The translations under genes and the position numbers were made by a program. The notes below the pieces were generated by a model. It saw nothing but the letters and a program-made list of their open reading frames with translations. It did no database searches and was not told the DNA's origin. Shown piece after piece: positions 51,357 through 62,000 of a DNA stretch of 64,000 nt (the first letter of the stretch is position 1; each line of letters starts with the position of its first letter). The stretch is taken from positions 62,001 through 126,000 of the forward strand of contig JAFDXR010000010.1 of NCBI GenBank assembly GCA_018267825.1, in the 5' to 3' direction. The DNA is from Bacteroidota bacterium. Lineage in GTDB: Bacteria > Bacteroidota > Bacteroidia > B-17B0 > Aurantibacillaceae.

Positions 51357-53420
51357 TTATTTGCCACCCAGTTTTCCTTCGCTGATAACGCGGAAGGCGG
51401 TGCGACGGTTTTTCTGATGGGCCGCCTCGAAAGCATCGCTTTTAGGCTCCAGTTTGGCAATTTCCTCATCGCTCACAAGGGGCTGTGTTTCGCCGTATCC
51501 TTTAGGGATGAGCCTCTCTTTTTTGATGCCTTTCGAAATGAGATAATCTACACAGGATTGTGCCCTGGCCTGTGACAGTTTCATGTTGTAACGATCGCTG
51601 CCCCTGGTATCGGTGTGCGAGTTGATCTCAATACTGATGTTGTCGTTGAGCTGAAGCAGGTCAAAGATTTTGTCCAGAATCTCCATGGATTTCGGGCGCA
51701 GAGTGGCCTTATTCAGGTCATACTCAATTCCTTCAATCACGATGTCGGTTTTAGGAATCTGGTTCAGGAAAAAATCCTTATCGAAGTGCGTGGTTTCGGT
51801 AAGTCCCTTGGTTGTAATATTTCCGGCATCGGCGAAGTATCCTTTTTTCTGGGCTTTGAGAAAGTATTCCATATTACCGAGCAGGGGCGAGCTATAGAAG
51901 CCTTTATCGTCGGTGATCAGATAAATAGGTTCCTGGTCTTCATGCACATCCTTGATGGTAACGAGTGCACTTGGAATGGGGTCGTTGGTAGTAGCATCGA
52001 ATACATAACCGCTGACGTCAAACGCAATAGGCTCGTTCTCGAATTCATAAAGCATGTAGCAGTTTCCGCCGGGACAGTCTTTGCGATCGCTGGCGAGGTA
52101 TCCTTTGGTCTGAAGACGATCGAGAATAAAATACGCATCGTCTTTACTGCTGTTGATCGGGCGGCCCAGATTTTTGGGCATGGTGTATACCGAATCGTCG
52201 GTGTTCAGGGAGCTCTTGAAAATGTCGAGCCCGCCAATACCCGTATGGCCGTTGGAACTGAAGAATAAGGTGTTTGAAATGGTATGGTAGAACGGTGTGA
52301 CCTCGTCGCCGGCTGTATTGATCATAGGGCCCAGGTTTACCGCCTCACCGGTTAGTCCGTTCTCATCGATGTTGCACACATAAAGATCAAATCCACCCTT
52401 GCCGCCGGGTTTATTGGAAGCAAAAAACAGTTTGGAGCCATCGAAAGACACAAAGGGCTGCATGGCTTTGTAGCCGGCTTTATTCACGGTTTCACTTAAT
52501 TTATACGCTTCATAAAAGAGGCCGTCTTTCATTTTGGCCATGTATATGAAGGCTTCATCCTTATTGGCATCCGACCAGCGGGTGAAGAATAAAATATCGT
52601 CTGACGAGAAAATGCCGGCGCCATCGTGAAGCCCCGTGTTTACAGGCCGGCCGAAGTTAACGGGTTTTGACCATCCGGTATCTTTCAGTTCGCTGTAATA
52701 CAGGTCGCATAGATAGCGCGACTCCTGTTTCTCCGGATCGAGCAATACACCGCCTGGTCTTGCGCTTGTGAAAATGAGCTTACCTGGTCCGCCCCAGTAT
52801 CGTGGAGCAAAGTTGGAGGTGCCGTGATTAAATACAATGGTGTCAAGCATTTTCACGTGGATCATCTGCTTGTAGCTGGCCGTGTCCTGCGCGAAATAGC
52901 AGGAAGCAATTTGTTTCTGGATGGCTTTTTTGAGTGAATCGTTGGCAGAAGCAGAGTTTACATATTTCTCGAATACACCCATGGCGCCATTGTAATCCTT
53001 AATCTGCATGAGCGCCAGTCCATAGTAATAGGCATCGTGAGGGTATGAAGCATTGTCGACTACCAGTTTAAAATAATTGACAGCATTGGTATAATCATAA
53101 TTCAGACGGTAAGAATGAGCCAGCTGGTGATTGATGTAATCACTTTTTGTAATCTCTTTTTGTGTTTTGGCAGGGGCTTTTTTTACCGAGTCGGTTTTGA
53201 GGTGGCTTATCTTGAGGTTTACAAGTTGTGCTTCGTAGGGCAATACCAGTTCATTCAGAACAGTTGTATCGTCCATCACCTTTGTGTAATAGTTAATGGC
53301 CGTCGGGTAATCTTTTTTTACAAAAGACTCATCTGCATATTTCAGCCATAGTTTTTTCGACTGGCCATGAATCTGCAGACAGGCAATACATAATATAATA
53401 AATGCAAAAATTCTTTTCAT
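51357..53420 (-). CDS. OmpA-family PD40/TPR protein (PorE-like T9SS component)
   Basis: A 687-residue periplasmic or outer-membrane-linked protein. After a signal peptide (MKRIFAFIILCIACLQIHGQ) come TPR-like repeats (about 20-170), a WD40/PD40 beta-propeller region (about 195-455, LIFTSARPGG, LFFASNKPGGKGGFDLYV, LFFSSNGHTGIGGLDIF), a carboxypeptidase-regulatory-like Ig fold (about 465-545), and a C-terminal OmpA peptidoglycan-binding domain (about 560-680, SHTDTRGSDRYNMKLSQARA). This order matches PorE, a T9SS scaffolding protein, and similar proteins. It is the last gene of the five-gene operon, 5 bp after a PorP/SprF gene. It could also be a paralogue dedicated to those surface proteins. 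Confidence 0.8.
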   Translation of the reverse strand: MKRIFAFIILCIACLQIHGQSKKLWLKYADESFVKKDYPTAINYYTKVMDDTTVLNELVLPYEAQLVNLKISHLKTDSVKKAPAKTQKEITKSDYINHQLAHSYRLNYDYTNAVNYFKLVVDNASYPHDAYYYGLALMQIKDYNGAMGVFEKYVNSASANDSLKKAIQKQIASCYFAQDTASYKQMIHVKMLDTIVFNHGTSNFAPRYWGGPGKLIFTSARPGGVLLDPEKQESRYLCDLYYSELKDTGWSKPVNFGRPVNTGLHDGAGIFSSDDILFFTRWSDANKDEAFIYMAKMKDGLFYEAYKLSETVNKAGYKAMQPFVSFDGSKLFFASNKPGGKGGFDLYVCNIDENGLTGEAVNLGPMINTAGDEVTPFYHTISNTLFFSSNGHTGIGGLDIFKSSLNTDDSVYTMPKNLGRPINSSKDDAYFILDRLQTKGYLASDRKDCPGGNCYMLYEFENEPIAFDVSGYVFDATTNDPIPSALVTIKDVHEDQEPIYLITDDKGFYSSPLLGNMEYFLKAQKKGYFADAGNITTKGLTETTHFDKDFFLNQIPKTDIVIEGIEYDLNKATLRPKSMEILDKIFDLLQLNDNISIEINSHTDTRGSDRYNMKLSQARAQSCVDYLISKGIKKERLIPKGYGETQPLVSDEEIAKLEPKSDAFEAAHQKNRRTAFRVISEGKLGGK

Positions 53421-53425
53421 ACAGA

Positions 53426-54421
53426 TTATAACCTTGGGCAATGACGCACTTCTTTGGATTTGGATTTTTTGCCCATATAGGTAAATGATATTTCAAAGGC
53501 GCCGCGGTATTTGGATACATCGTGCAATCCCGATACGTTGGCATCGTAGCCGAATTTGGCGATATAACTGTTTTTGCGAAAACCGACATACACAATGCTG
53601 GCATCTTTATAGCGATAGGTTACCCCACCGAGCAAATACATTTCTTCATTTTTGAGGAAATAACCCATGTCGCAGGCATAAGTCTGTTCGGAAGCATTGG
53701 TCTGCAGCATGAACAAAGCCTTTGGTAAAATGTAAAACAACTCGTTGATGTTGATCCTGACACCGCCCTGAATGTAATGCCGGATCGGTAATTTATTGTC
53801 ATAACCGAAAAACGTTTCGCGCGGATTGGTGAGGTTAAACGCCGAGTAACCTACAAACGGGTTGAGACGCGCCTGTTGTTTGGAATAGAAATACATGAAA
53901 CCCGCATTGACCTGTGGAATGATATAAGACTGGGTGTTGAAATTTTCACCTGAAGAAATGCTCTTGTCAAAATAGCCTCCGTTAGCCGAAGTATATTGGT
54001 TATCGAAGGTGTATAGGGCATACTCTACACGTTTTTGTGTAATGCCGGCCTGGATACCAAGTGATATATGATTGTACTGTTCTTTGTCGAGCGGCACGGC
54101 ATAAGCAGCCGATAAAAGCCCCTGTAATACATTGTAATTTCCCACACCGGCACGCATTTCAATGATCTGCCCGCCGAAGCCCCATTTCCCTTTCGGAATA
54201 TCGAGACTTATAAGTGCGGTGTTATAGGGCTTAAAAGCCACAGCCCGCCACTGATTGCGGTATTGGGCATGTACACGCCACGAAGCATCTACCACACCGG
54301 TTAATGCAGGATTCAGAAAAAGCGGTGCAGCATCGTACATCGACAGGTGAAAATCCTGCGACCTCACCGGGTTCAATACGGTGGCTGCCATGATGATGAA
54401 TATGTATATGATTTTTTTCAT
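53426..54421 (-). CDS. PorP/SprF-family outer-membrane protein, second paralogue
   Basis: A 331-residue protein. The signal peptide ends near VRSQ and is followed by DFHLSMYDAAPLFLNPALTG, a diverged form of the PorP/SprF N-terminal motif. The remainder shows a beta-barrel pattern, with YRNQWRAVAF and the C-terminal KFGYDANVSGL segment common to PorP proteins. It is 3 bp after the large IgGFc-domain gene and 5 bp before the PorE-like gene, so it is cotranscribed with both. It likely serves as partner of that adhesin. Confidence 0.88.
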   Translation of the reverse strand: MKKIIYIFIIMAATVLNPVRSQDFHLSMYDAAPLFLNPALTGVVDASWRVHAQYRNQWRAVAFKPYNTALISLDIPKGKWGFGGQIIEMRAGVGNYNVLQGLLSAAYAVPLDKEQYNHISLGIQAGITQKRVEYALYTFDNQYTSANGGYFDKSISSGENFNTQSYIIPQVNAGFMYFYSKQQARLNPFVGYSAFNLTNPRETFFGYDNKLPIRHYIQGGVRININELFYILPKALFMLQTNASEQTYACDMGYFLKNEEMYLLGGVTYRYKDASIVYVGFRKNSYIAKFGYDANVSGLHDVSKYRGAFEISFTYMGKKSKSKEVRHCPRL

Positions 54422-54424
54422 GAT

Positions 54425-57400
54425 CTACCTGAGCAGCGTCACATCGCCCGTTCGCTTGATTTGTTTTCCGCCAAACATTTCTACTTCTACTACCCATACA
54501 TATACACCAATCGGCTGCGCGGTTCCGTTGAATGTACCGTCCCATCCAAGGGCCTGGTCACTGCTTTCGTAAATGAGCTGCCCCCAGTTATTATAAATGC
54601 GCATGTGGATGGTTTTAAACGGACCGCCGCGCACAAGGAACATATCATTCTGCCCGTCGGCATTTGGTGAGAACGCTGTAGGCACTTCAGGAAGTAACAC
54701 CACGCTGATGTCCTTCCGCACCGTGTCCACACAACCATTAATATCTTTAACAATGAGGGTTACCGTATAGTCGCCATGATCTGCATAGGCATGCTGAGGG
54801 TTTTGCACATTCTGTACAGACAAATCGCCCAGATTCCAATACCACGACACCAGAGAAGCAGGCCCGGTCGAGAGATCCGTATAATTTACGGTTGCAAGGG
54901 CCTCTACAGGATTCGGATTCATATCAAAATCGGCTTTTGGTCCCGGAATAACCGTTACGGCTTTATTAATAGTGTCTTTACAGCCAAACGAAGAAGTTAC
55001 GGTCAGGTTTACGGTATAGGTTCCTGTAGCTCCATACGCATGCTTCGGATTTTGCACACCGGTGGTTACACCGTCTCCGAAATTCCAGTTCCACGCAATG
55101 ATACTTCCCGATACGGATTTAGAAGAATCTATAAACTGCGTATTGTTGCCCTTACACACCGTATTGGTGAAATACAAAGCCTGTGGCAGAAAATAAACCT
55201 CAATGGGTTTTTTGACAGTATCTGTACAACCATTGCTCGAGGTGGCTACGTGCGATATCGTATAAGTACCCGGTGTATTATAGATGTGCTGGGCATTCTG
55301 GGCGATCGATGTAGCAGAGCCGTCACCAAAATCCCAGTACCACGCTGTCACCGTTCCGGTTGGTGTTGTTGAATTATCCGTGTAAGAACCATTGTCTTTC
55401 ACGCATTGATTCTGCATCACAAAGTTTGCATCCGGAGCTCCTTTGAATGTGAGTTTCACAGTGTCTTTCACTGCCACACAACCGGCATTGAATGTTGATG
55501 TGAGAATGAGTTTCACATAACCCTGTGCAATATCAAGTGCAGAAGGTTGGTAGTACGTTGTGAGCAACGAGTCACTGGGCGTAAATACACCTGTACCTGC
55601 TGTGCTCCATACGCCGGTGTTGGTAAAGCCGGTGACATTACCGCTTGTTATCAGCAACTGGTTGTCACATACAAGGCGGTCAGGTCCTGCATTTACAAGC
55701 GGAGCTTTGGCAATGGTAAGGGTCATTGAATCTTTTTCGGCCAGGCAGTTGCTGCCGGTAGATGTCAGGAAGAGTTTCACATAGCCATTCAGTGTATCAA
55801 TTTGTCCGAGGGTATAACTGGTTACAAGGTTGTTGGCGTTGCCGAATGTACCATTTCCGGAGCTGGTCCAGAAACCTGCTGAAGCACCTCCTGTAACGGA
55901 TCCGGCAAGATTATATAAGGTATTACTCGAACAGATGGTATCGCTCAGGCCTGCATCCACATTGGGTTTTGGTGTTACGGTTACAATAATTGTATCGTAT
56001 ACGGCCTTGCAGCGTCCGTTATTGGTTGAGGTCAGACGAATGACCAGGTTGCCTTGCGAAATGTCGGCTGGACTTAACTGGTATACAGCGTTTAAAGATG
56101 TGGTAGATGGAGAAAACAGCCCGGAGCCTGTTCCCGACCATATACCCGTTGTTGCACCAGCCGATACGGTTCCTGAAATAGCAACCGTGGGGTTATTGGC
56201 ACACACCGATACATCGCCCCCCGCACCTACAAAAGGAGCCGGGGTGAAATGAATCATAAGGCTGTCGGATGTATTCGGACAACCATTGAAACTTCCGGTA
56301 GATGTGAGTTTCAGTTTCACACTGCCTGCTGTGAGGTCTGCCGGTGATGGCAGATAGGTTGTATTCAGTGACCCTGTATTTCCGAATGAGCCGCCGCTAC
56401 CACCCGACCACGAAGCACCTGCAGCATATTGCAGGGAGCCTGTGATGTTGACAGGGCTGATGTTGTTTTTACAAAGCGTATCGTTATTTCCGGCATCCAC
56501 AATCGGCGAGCGGAATAAATTCAACACAATTGTATCTCTTACCGGGTTACAGTTTCCGGTAGAGGTAAGTACAAATTTAATCTGTGATTTGGTGAGGTCA
56601 TTGGTACTTAAGGTATATACCGTATTCAGATTATTGGCATTTGTAAAAGTTCCTGTACCATTGGTGCTTGCCCAGAAACCTGTACTGGCACCGCCAGAAA
56701 TGGTACCGTTGAGCGCCACGGTAGTAGTAGCCGTACACATGTTCTTGTCGTTTCCGGCATTGATAAATACTTTACGCAGAAACGAAGACAGGTAATGGTA
56801 GAGACAACCAGTAGACGCACCGCCATTGATAACGCCCATGGAAAATAATGAATCAGGGCTTGAATTATTCGAAATGAGACTGGCTGCACTGACAGGAATG
56901 TCGGTGGTGTTGAAACTGATTTGTGCACCACTCCAAACGCCGGCAGTGCCTGGCACCACCGTAAATGCAGAAGCAGGCACCAGTGTTGTACTGCCGTTCA
57001 GTGTAAACGAACCAACAGCACTTGTTTTGCAAAGCAGGTTCAACAGGAAGGACTGGGAGTTGGTACGTGTAAAGCTAACCTGATTGGAACCCGAACAGTT
57101 CAGTGGCGGTATAATGGCTTCACCAAGCTCGCAGCCATAACCCGACATGTGGATCACATACACCGGCTTATTGGCCTGAATATGCGTTAATCCCTGTGTG
57201 ATGCTGTATTGCTTGGTATCACCCTGGTTCAGTAACACGGTTGTTACAGTACCATCGTTGATGGTTACAGAGGTAAAGTTGTCTTTGGCAACCACAAACA
57301 TACTCTCGTCGGATCCGGTGTTGAGGAATCCTTTATTGACAATGTATTCCGTACCGATAACATCCACCGGAACAATCTGATCGCCCATAAGATCGTAGCA

Positions 57401-58135
57401 ACCGCCTCCACCCGATGGGTTAACAGAGTCATCACTCACGGTTACAGTCACCGGCTTGTCGGATGTTACAATAGAGCCGCTGAGATTGCTGCCGATTACA
57501 TTCTCAATCTGTGTAATGTTCTGCGCCGTATACACCTGGCCCGCATTCAGTGTAATGGAAAAGGTTTGTCCCGCGGGATGCCCGCCAACAATGGGACATC
57601 GGGGCGTGATCCATACCGTTGTATTATTTTGCGTGGCACAGACCGAGAAAATGGAATAAGGTTGAATTTTACCGGCGCCGAGGTTTTTATTGTTCCAAAG
57701 TGTCTGAAAGGGTGTCACAAATTCGGTACCCATTCCGTTTTGTCCTTTCAGAGAGTATGTTTCGGGGTTGTTGCCCGACGAAATGAATTCATATACTACT
57801 GTGATCGGATAATCGGATGTGATACGGACCCCGGTGCGAAGCCTGGTATCAGCTGGTTTGCTTTCGAGTGAATCGACAATATGTGAAAGAAATTTAGAGT
57901 AGATCGTATTTGGCGCAATCGTAAAAGTAGTGTCGTAGGCCGAAGCCGGTTGTTTCACACGAACGGTTGTGGCATTGCCAAAGGTAGAAATACGAAGGGC
58001 CATAGGAATTCGTCCGGCGTGATCCGGCGTTACCCAGGGTGCTGCAAACCAGAATACCGTATCGATCTGCGATAATACCGGTTTACTGAACGCAAGCAGG
58101 ACGAACAGTAATAGACTATTTAGCGCCTTCTTCAT
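54425..58135 (-). CDS. IgGFc-binding-domain surface protein with PKD repeats and CHU_C end, copy B
   Basis: A 1236-residue secreted protein with a signal peptide. The N-terminal half (about 25-455) is an IgGFc-binding-protein-like domain, with VFWFAAPW, a GGGCYDLMGDQIVPVDVIGTEYIV segment and the HMSGYGCELGEAIIPPL pattern. Five Ig-like repeats of about 88 residues follow (about 455-900, DAGxxDxxC, then SG..GxWSxxGxGxF and LTSTG), three PKD domains (about 900-1155) and a CHU_C domain (FSPNADGQND onwards). It should be a T9SS-secreted surface adhesin. Its start overlaps the stop of the PorP gene upstream by 20 bp. It is a diverged paralogue of the gene at 59099. Confidence 0.88.
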   Translation of the reverse strand: MKKALNSLLLFVLLAFSKPVLSQIDTVFWFAAPWVTPDHAGRIPMALRISTFGNATTVRVKQPASAYDTTFTIAPNTIYSKFLSHIVDSLESKPADTRLRTGVRITSDYPITVVYEFISSGNNPETYSLKGQNGMGTEFVTPFQTLWNNKNLGAGKIQPYSIFSVCATQNNTTVWITPRCPIVGGHPAGQTFSITLNAGQVYTAQNITQIENVIGSNLSGSIVTSDKPVTVTVSDDSVNPSGGGGCYDLMGDQIVPVDVIGTEYIVNKGFLNTGSDESMFVVAKDNFTSVTINDGTVTTVLLNQGDTKQYSITQGLTHIQANKPVYVIHMSGYGCELGEAIIPPLNCSGSNQVSFTRTNSQSFLLNLLCKTSAVGSFTLNGSTTLVPASAFTVVPGTAGVWSGAQISFNTTDIPVSAASLISNNSSPDSLFSMGVINGGASTGCLYHYLSSFLRKVFINAGNDKNMCTATTTVALNGTISGGASTGFWASTNGTGTFTNANNLNTVYTLSTNDLTKSQIKFVLTSTGNCNPVRDTIVLNLFRSPIVDAGNNDTLCKNNISPVNITGSLQYAAGASWSGGSGGSFGNTGSLNTTYLPSPADLTAGSVKLKLTSTGSFNGCPNTSDSLMIHFTPAPFVGAGGDVSVCANNPTVAISGTVSAGATTGIWSGTGSGLFSPSTTSLNAVYQLSPADISQGNLVIRLTSTNNGRCKAVYDTIIVTVTPKPNVDAGLSDTICSSNTLYNLAGSVTGGASAGFWTSSGNGTFGNANNLVTSYTLGQIDTLNGYVKLFLTSTGSNCLAEKDSMTLTIAKAPLVNAGPDRLVCDNQLLITSGNVTGFTNTGVWSTAGTGVFTPSDSLLTTYYQPSALDIAQGYVKLILTSTFNAGCVAVKDTVKLTFKGAPDANFVMQNQCVKDNGSYTDNSTTPTGTVTAWYWDFGDGSATSIAQNAQHIYNTPGTYTISHVATSSNGCTDTVKKPIEVYFLPQALYFTNTVCKGNNTQFIDSSKSVSGSIIAWNWNFGDGVTTGVQNPKHAYGATGTYTVNLTVTSSFGCKDTINKAVTVIPGPKADFDMNPNPVEALATVNYTDLSTGPASLVSWYWNLGDLSVQNVQNPQHAYADHGDYTVTLIVKDINGCVDTVRKDISVVLLPEVPTAFSPNADGQNDMFLVRGGPFKTIHMRIYNNWGQLIYESSDQALGWDGTFNGTAQPIGVYVWVVEVEMFGGKQIKRTGDVTLLR
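55440..56770 (-). repeat. Five Ig-like coding repeats in copy B
   Basis: Five units of about 264 bp each encode a repeat with a DAG-like start, a cysteine, a GxWS core and an LTST-like strand before the next cysteine. Borders are approximate. The same repeat family occurs in copy A. Confidence 0.75.
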
Positions 58136-59096
58136 TTTGCTTTTTTAATTTGTTCTTAATACTGTTGTCAATATCATTAAATTCAATTTCGTCGGAATTC
58201 AGTTTCTTTTTGGGTTTGGTGAAATTATACATCAGCATAATTTCATGAGAACCACTCGTATAGCTGCGGAGCTTTGTTACAGGAAAATCGTATGAATAAC
58301 CTACGCGGAGTTTTTCCCTGAGCGTAAAACCAACCAGGGCACTCACCGCATCTTTGGTTCGGTAGGAGACGCCAACCCAGAGTGCGTTTTTATAATAGGC
58401 CCGCAGGCTGTATTCGGGTTGCACCGGTGTTGGTTGATTATACTTGATCAATACGGAAGGCTGTAAGGAGAAGTTTTTATTGATGTCGAATGTATAGCCG
58501 GCCATGCCATAAAAATGCGGCGACAAGTGACTTTGCGAATTTACCCAGGTGATTTTATTGGCGAGGTATTGTGATCCGGAAATGCCTACAAATAGTTTTT
58601 TGCTGTAGAAGTATAAGCCGGCATTGGAGTCAAATACATTGTTCGACAAAATATTTCCGGATAAAAGATCATCTCCTTTGTCAGCCACTTTCGCATCGTA
58701 TAAACGGATGCGGTACTGGATCATACCGGCAGAAATACCAAAGCCGAGTTTGTAATTTTTGTTCAGGTTAACATGGTAGGCAAACGTTACATAACCCGAT
58801 GTGCGGCTTAGCAAACCTGTATTATCCGAAGCAACCAATCCGCCGAGTGCCACCTTGCGTTGCTTGCCTACGCCACCGTATGCACTGGCCAGATAGGTTT
58901 TCGGTGCATCGTTGAAACCCACCCACTGGTTGCGGTAATTCAGGTTGATGCTTGCGTTTGGCGTGGAACCGGCAACAGCCGAATTATAGGCATAACTGTT
59001 GAGCAGGTAATTGGTAAACACCGGCAATTGCTGTGCCTGGCCTGCAATAGCAATCAAGCATACAAAACTGAGAATATAGAACCTTTTTCTGTTCAT
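58116..59096 (-). CDS. PorP/SprF-family outer-membrane protein, third paralogue
   Basis: A 326-residue protein with a signal peptide ending in GQAQ. The mature start QQLPVFTNYLLNSYAYNSAVAGS is close to that of the PorP gene at 39712, and the YRNQWVGFNDAPKTYLASAYG segment aligns with YQWQGLTDAPRTYMLTVHG there. It ends in a Lys/Asn-rich tail (KNKLKKQNEEGAK), absent from the other copies, which overlaps the start of the next gene. It begins 2 bp after copy A of the adhesin pair. Confidence 0.9.
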   Translation of the reverse strand: MNRKRFYILSFVCLIAIAGQAQQLPVFTNYLLNSYAYNSAVAGSTPNASINLNYRNQWVGFNDAPKTYLASAYGGVGKQRKVALGGLVASDNTGLLSRTSGYVTFAYHVNLNKNYKLGFGISAGMIQYRIRLYDAKVADKGDDLLSGNILSNNVFDSNAGLYFYSKKLFVGISGSQYLANKITWVNSQSHLSPHFYGMAGYTFDINKNFSLQPSVLIKYNQPTPVQPEYSLRAYYKNALWVGVSYRTKDAVSALVGFTLREKLRVGYSYDFPVTKLRSYTSGSHEIMLMYNFTKPKKKLNSDEIEFNDIDNSIKNKLKKQNEEGAK

Positions 59097-59098
59097 GT

Positions 59099-62000
59099 TT
59101 ACCGTATTAGCAACACACCACCCTTAAACGGTTCTGTGTTGGCCGCATCATTTAATTTAATCACGTAATAATAAGTTGCCACCGGGAGCTTTTCACCTTT
59201 GTAAGTCCCATCCCAGGCTTCCTTGTAGCCGGTCGATTGGAACATCTGTTCACCCCAGCGGTTGTATATTTCTATTTCCGCATTCGGATACAACAGCTCA
59301 ATGAAATCGAGTTTCCATACATCGTTTTTGCCATCGCCATTCGGAGAAATAGCATTTGGAATAAGCGTTGAAATTTCGGTGGTAACATTATTTATTTTAA
59401 TAGCCACCTTTGCCGTATCTGTACAGCCGTATGAATCGCTTACCACCTGAACAACGACAAACACACCATTGGCATAGTAAATCGTGTTTGGATTCTCCAG
59501 TGTTGACGCAGGCGAACCGTCACCGAAATTCCACGACCAGCCTGTGCTGTACTTGGAAGTATCTACAAAGTTCACCGTTGTTCCTACATTCACGCCTCCC
59601 GACAGGGAGTAGGCAAACCCGGCAATAGGCCTTGGATTCAGCGTGATCTGTTTTACGAGCGTGTCTTTACAACCATGATTGGAGGTGGTAATTAATGTGA
59701 TATTATATAAGCCCGAACCCGGGAAATACTGGATTGGATTTTGAAGATTGCTTTGCCCTGCACCACCGAAATCCCAGAACCAGGTCTGAATATTTTCAGG
59801 AGCAGCAATCGTGGAGCTGTCGGAAAAACTCAGGTTCAGGAAAGCTCCCGTACAAATGCGATTCACGCCGAATCCATTGTTCGGAAGCGGGTATATCACT
59901 GGCGTTTTGATCGTTGTATCATAACAACCATACGTATTACGTACCACAAGTTTTACAGGGTAGCTGGCTGTGGCAGAGTATGTGTGCGCAGGGTTTTGTT
60001 GAGTGCTTACAGCGCCGTCGCCAAATGTCCACTGCCATTGATCCAGTGTACCGATGGCAGGTAATGAAAAATCAGTGAAAGAAGTTGTGTTATGGAGGCA
60101 GGCATTATTGAAATTGAAATTAGCCAGGGGTTTCGGTACAAAATTGATGCGCACCTGGTCGTTAGTTGCTATACAGTTTGCGTTGTTGGTAGAGGTCAGT
60201 GTCAGATCTGCAAATCCATTACTCAGTTCAGCGGCCGATGGCGTGTAGGTGGCATTGAATACTGTGTTTGACGGGGCAAACGTTCCCGCGCCACCACTCC
60301 AGATTCCCGTCGTTGTAGGTCCGGTCACCAAACCGTTTAATAGCGTGGATGCATTGTTCTTGCAGGAGTATAGGTCAACACCGGCATCTACCTGCGGCGA
60401 TTGTGTAAATACAATGCGTATACTGTCTTTGGCCGGAAAACAGCTTCCGTTATTGGTAGAGGTCAGGTATAGTTTAACCGTTCCTGCAGCGATATCAGAA
60501 TTGCTTGGCAGATAACCTGTAGACAGCTGGATGTTGCTTGGCGAAAACGCACCTGTTCCCGAACTCGACCATTTACCGGTATTGGTAGAACCATAAATAG
60601 TTCCGTTAACAGTAAGTGTAGGATTATTGGCACACACCGAATAGCTCGCAGGACCCGCATCGGCAAATGGCGCTTTATTAATTGTAATGAGCATGGTGTC
60701 GCGCTCTACGGCACAGCTGCCATTATTGGTTGAACTCAGTACGAGTTTCACAAGACCTGCCGCTGTATCCGCAGCACTGGGCGTATAAGTGGCATTGAAT
60801 GTTAGGTTGTCGGGGCTGAAGGCACCGCTGCCGGATGATGTCCAGATGCCTGTTGTGGCACCTCCTGACACATTCCCGTTGAGTTGAACCACACTATTGT
60901 TGGCACAGACAATCTGATCGATAGATGCATTGACAAGCGGCGATGGTCCGACCGTTATATTAATGGTGTCTTTCAGCTGAGGGCATGGTCCGTTTGAGCT
61001 CAGGATGATGCGAACCGGTTTCAGTGTTGTATCAACCTGGTTGGGAACATACGTATTGGTTAATGCAGAAGCCGCTGCCGCAAAGGAACCAAAGCCGTTG
61101 GTCGACCACGTTCCCTGTACATTTCCGCCACCCACCTGGCCGTTTAATAAAACGGTGCCATTTGCACATACCGTATAATCAACACCTGCATTGATGGTTG
61201 GATATGCGGCAAACTCAGAAACATAACCGTAGGCACTGCCGGTTGTGTTTGAGCCATTGTGAATGCCAAGGCCGAAAATATCACCTGTATTTACAAGCAC
61301 ATTATGAGAGCCTACCGGAATAGTTGTGGTATTATAATAAATTCTTGCACTTTTCATGCTGCCCGATGAACCCGGCACGACTGTAAACGCCGAAGCTGGA
61401 ACCAGGCTGCTGCTGCCATTCAGCAGGAAACTGCCTTCGAATCCGGTACGCGTTGAGATGTTCACCGCAAACGAGTCCGATGATGCTCTGGTGAAAGCGG
61501 TTGTGTATGTTCCCGAACAGAAAAACGCGGGAACCTGGGCCCCGCTGAGCCTGCAGCCATAACTGCTTACATGCAGCACATATACCGGTTTGTTGGTTTT
61601 AATATATGTAATAGCCTGGGTAGGCGTATACGTATATGTTTCTCCCCAGTTAATCACCTGGCTCAGGTTACTTACCCCATCGTTCACTGTAATCGATGTG
61701 TTGTTTTGTGTAGAGAGTACAAATATTTTTTCAAGTATCCCTGCACCGCGGTTTATAATATAATCTGTGCCTATATAATCTGTTGTTGTAATCTGGTCTC
61801 CCACTGAACTGAGGCAGCCTCCCTGGCTCAGGCCACTCGAATGCATGGTAACCGCTACCGGTTTGTCTGACGAAATAATGGAGCCGCCGAGGCTGGTCGA
61901 GGCAGTATAGGCGGTATCCTGGCAGGAGTAGGTTTGTCCTCTTTGAAGCGAAACGGAGTAGGTAATACCTGCCGAATGTCCTATAATGTTTGTTTTTGGG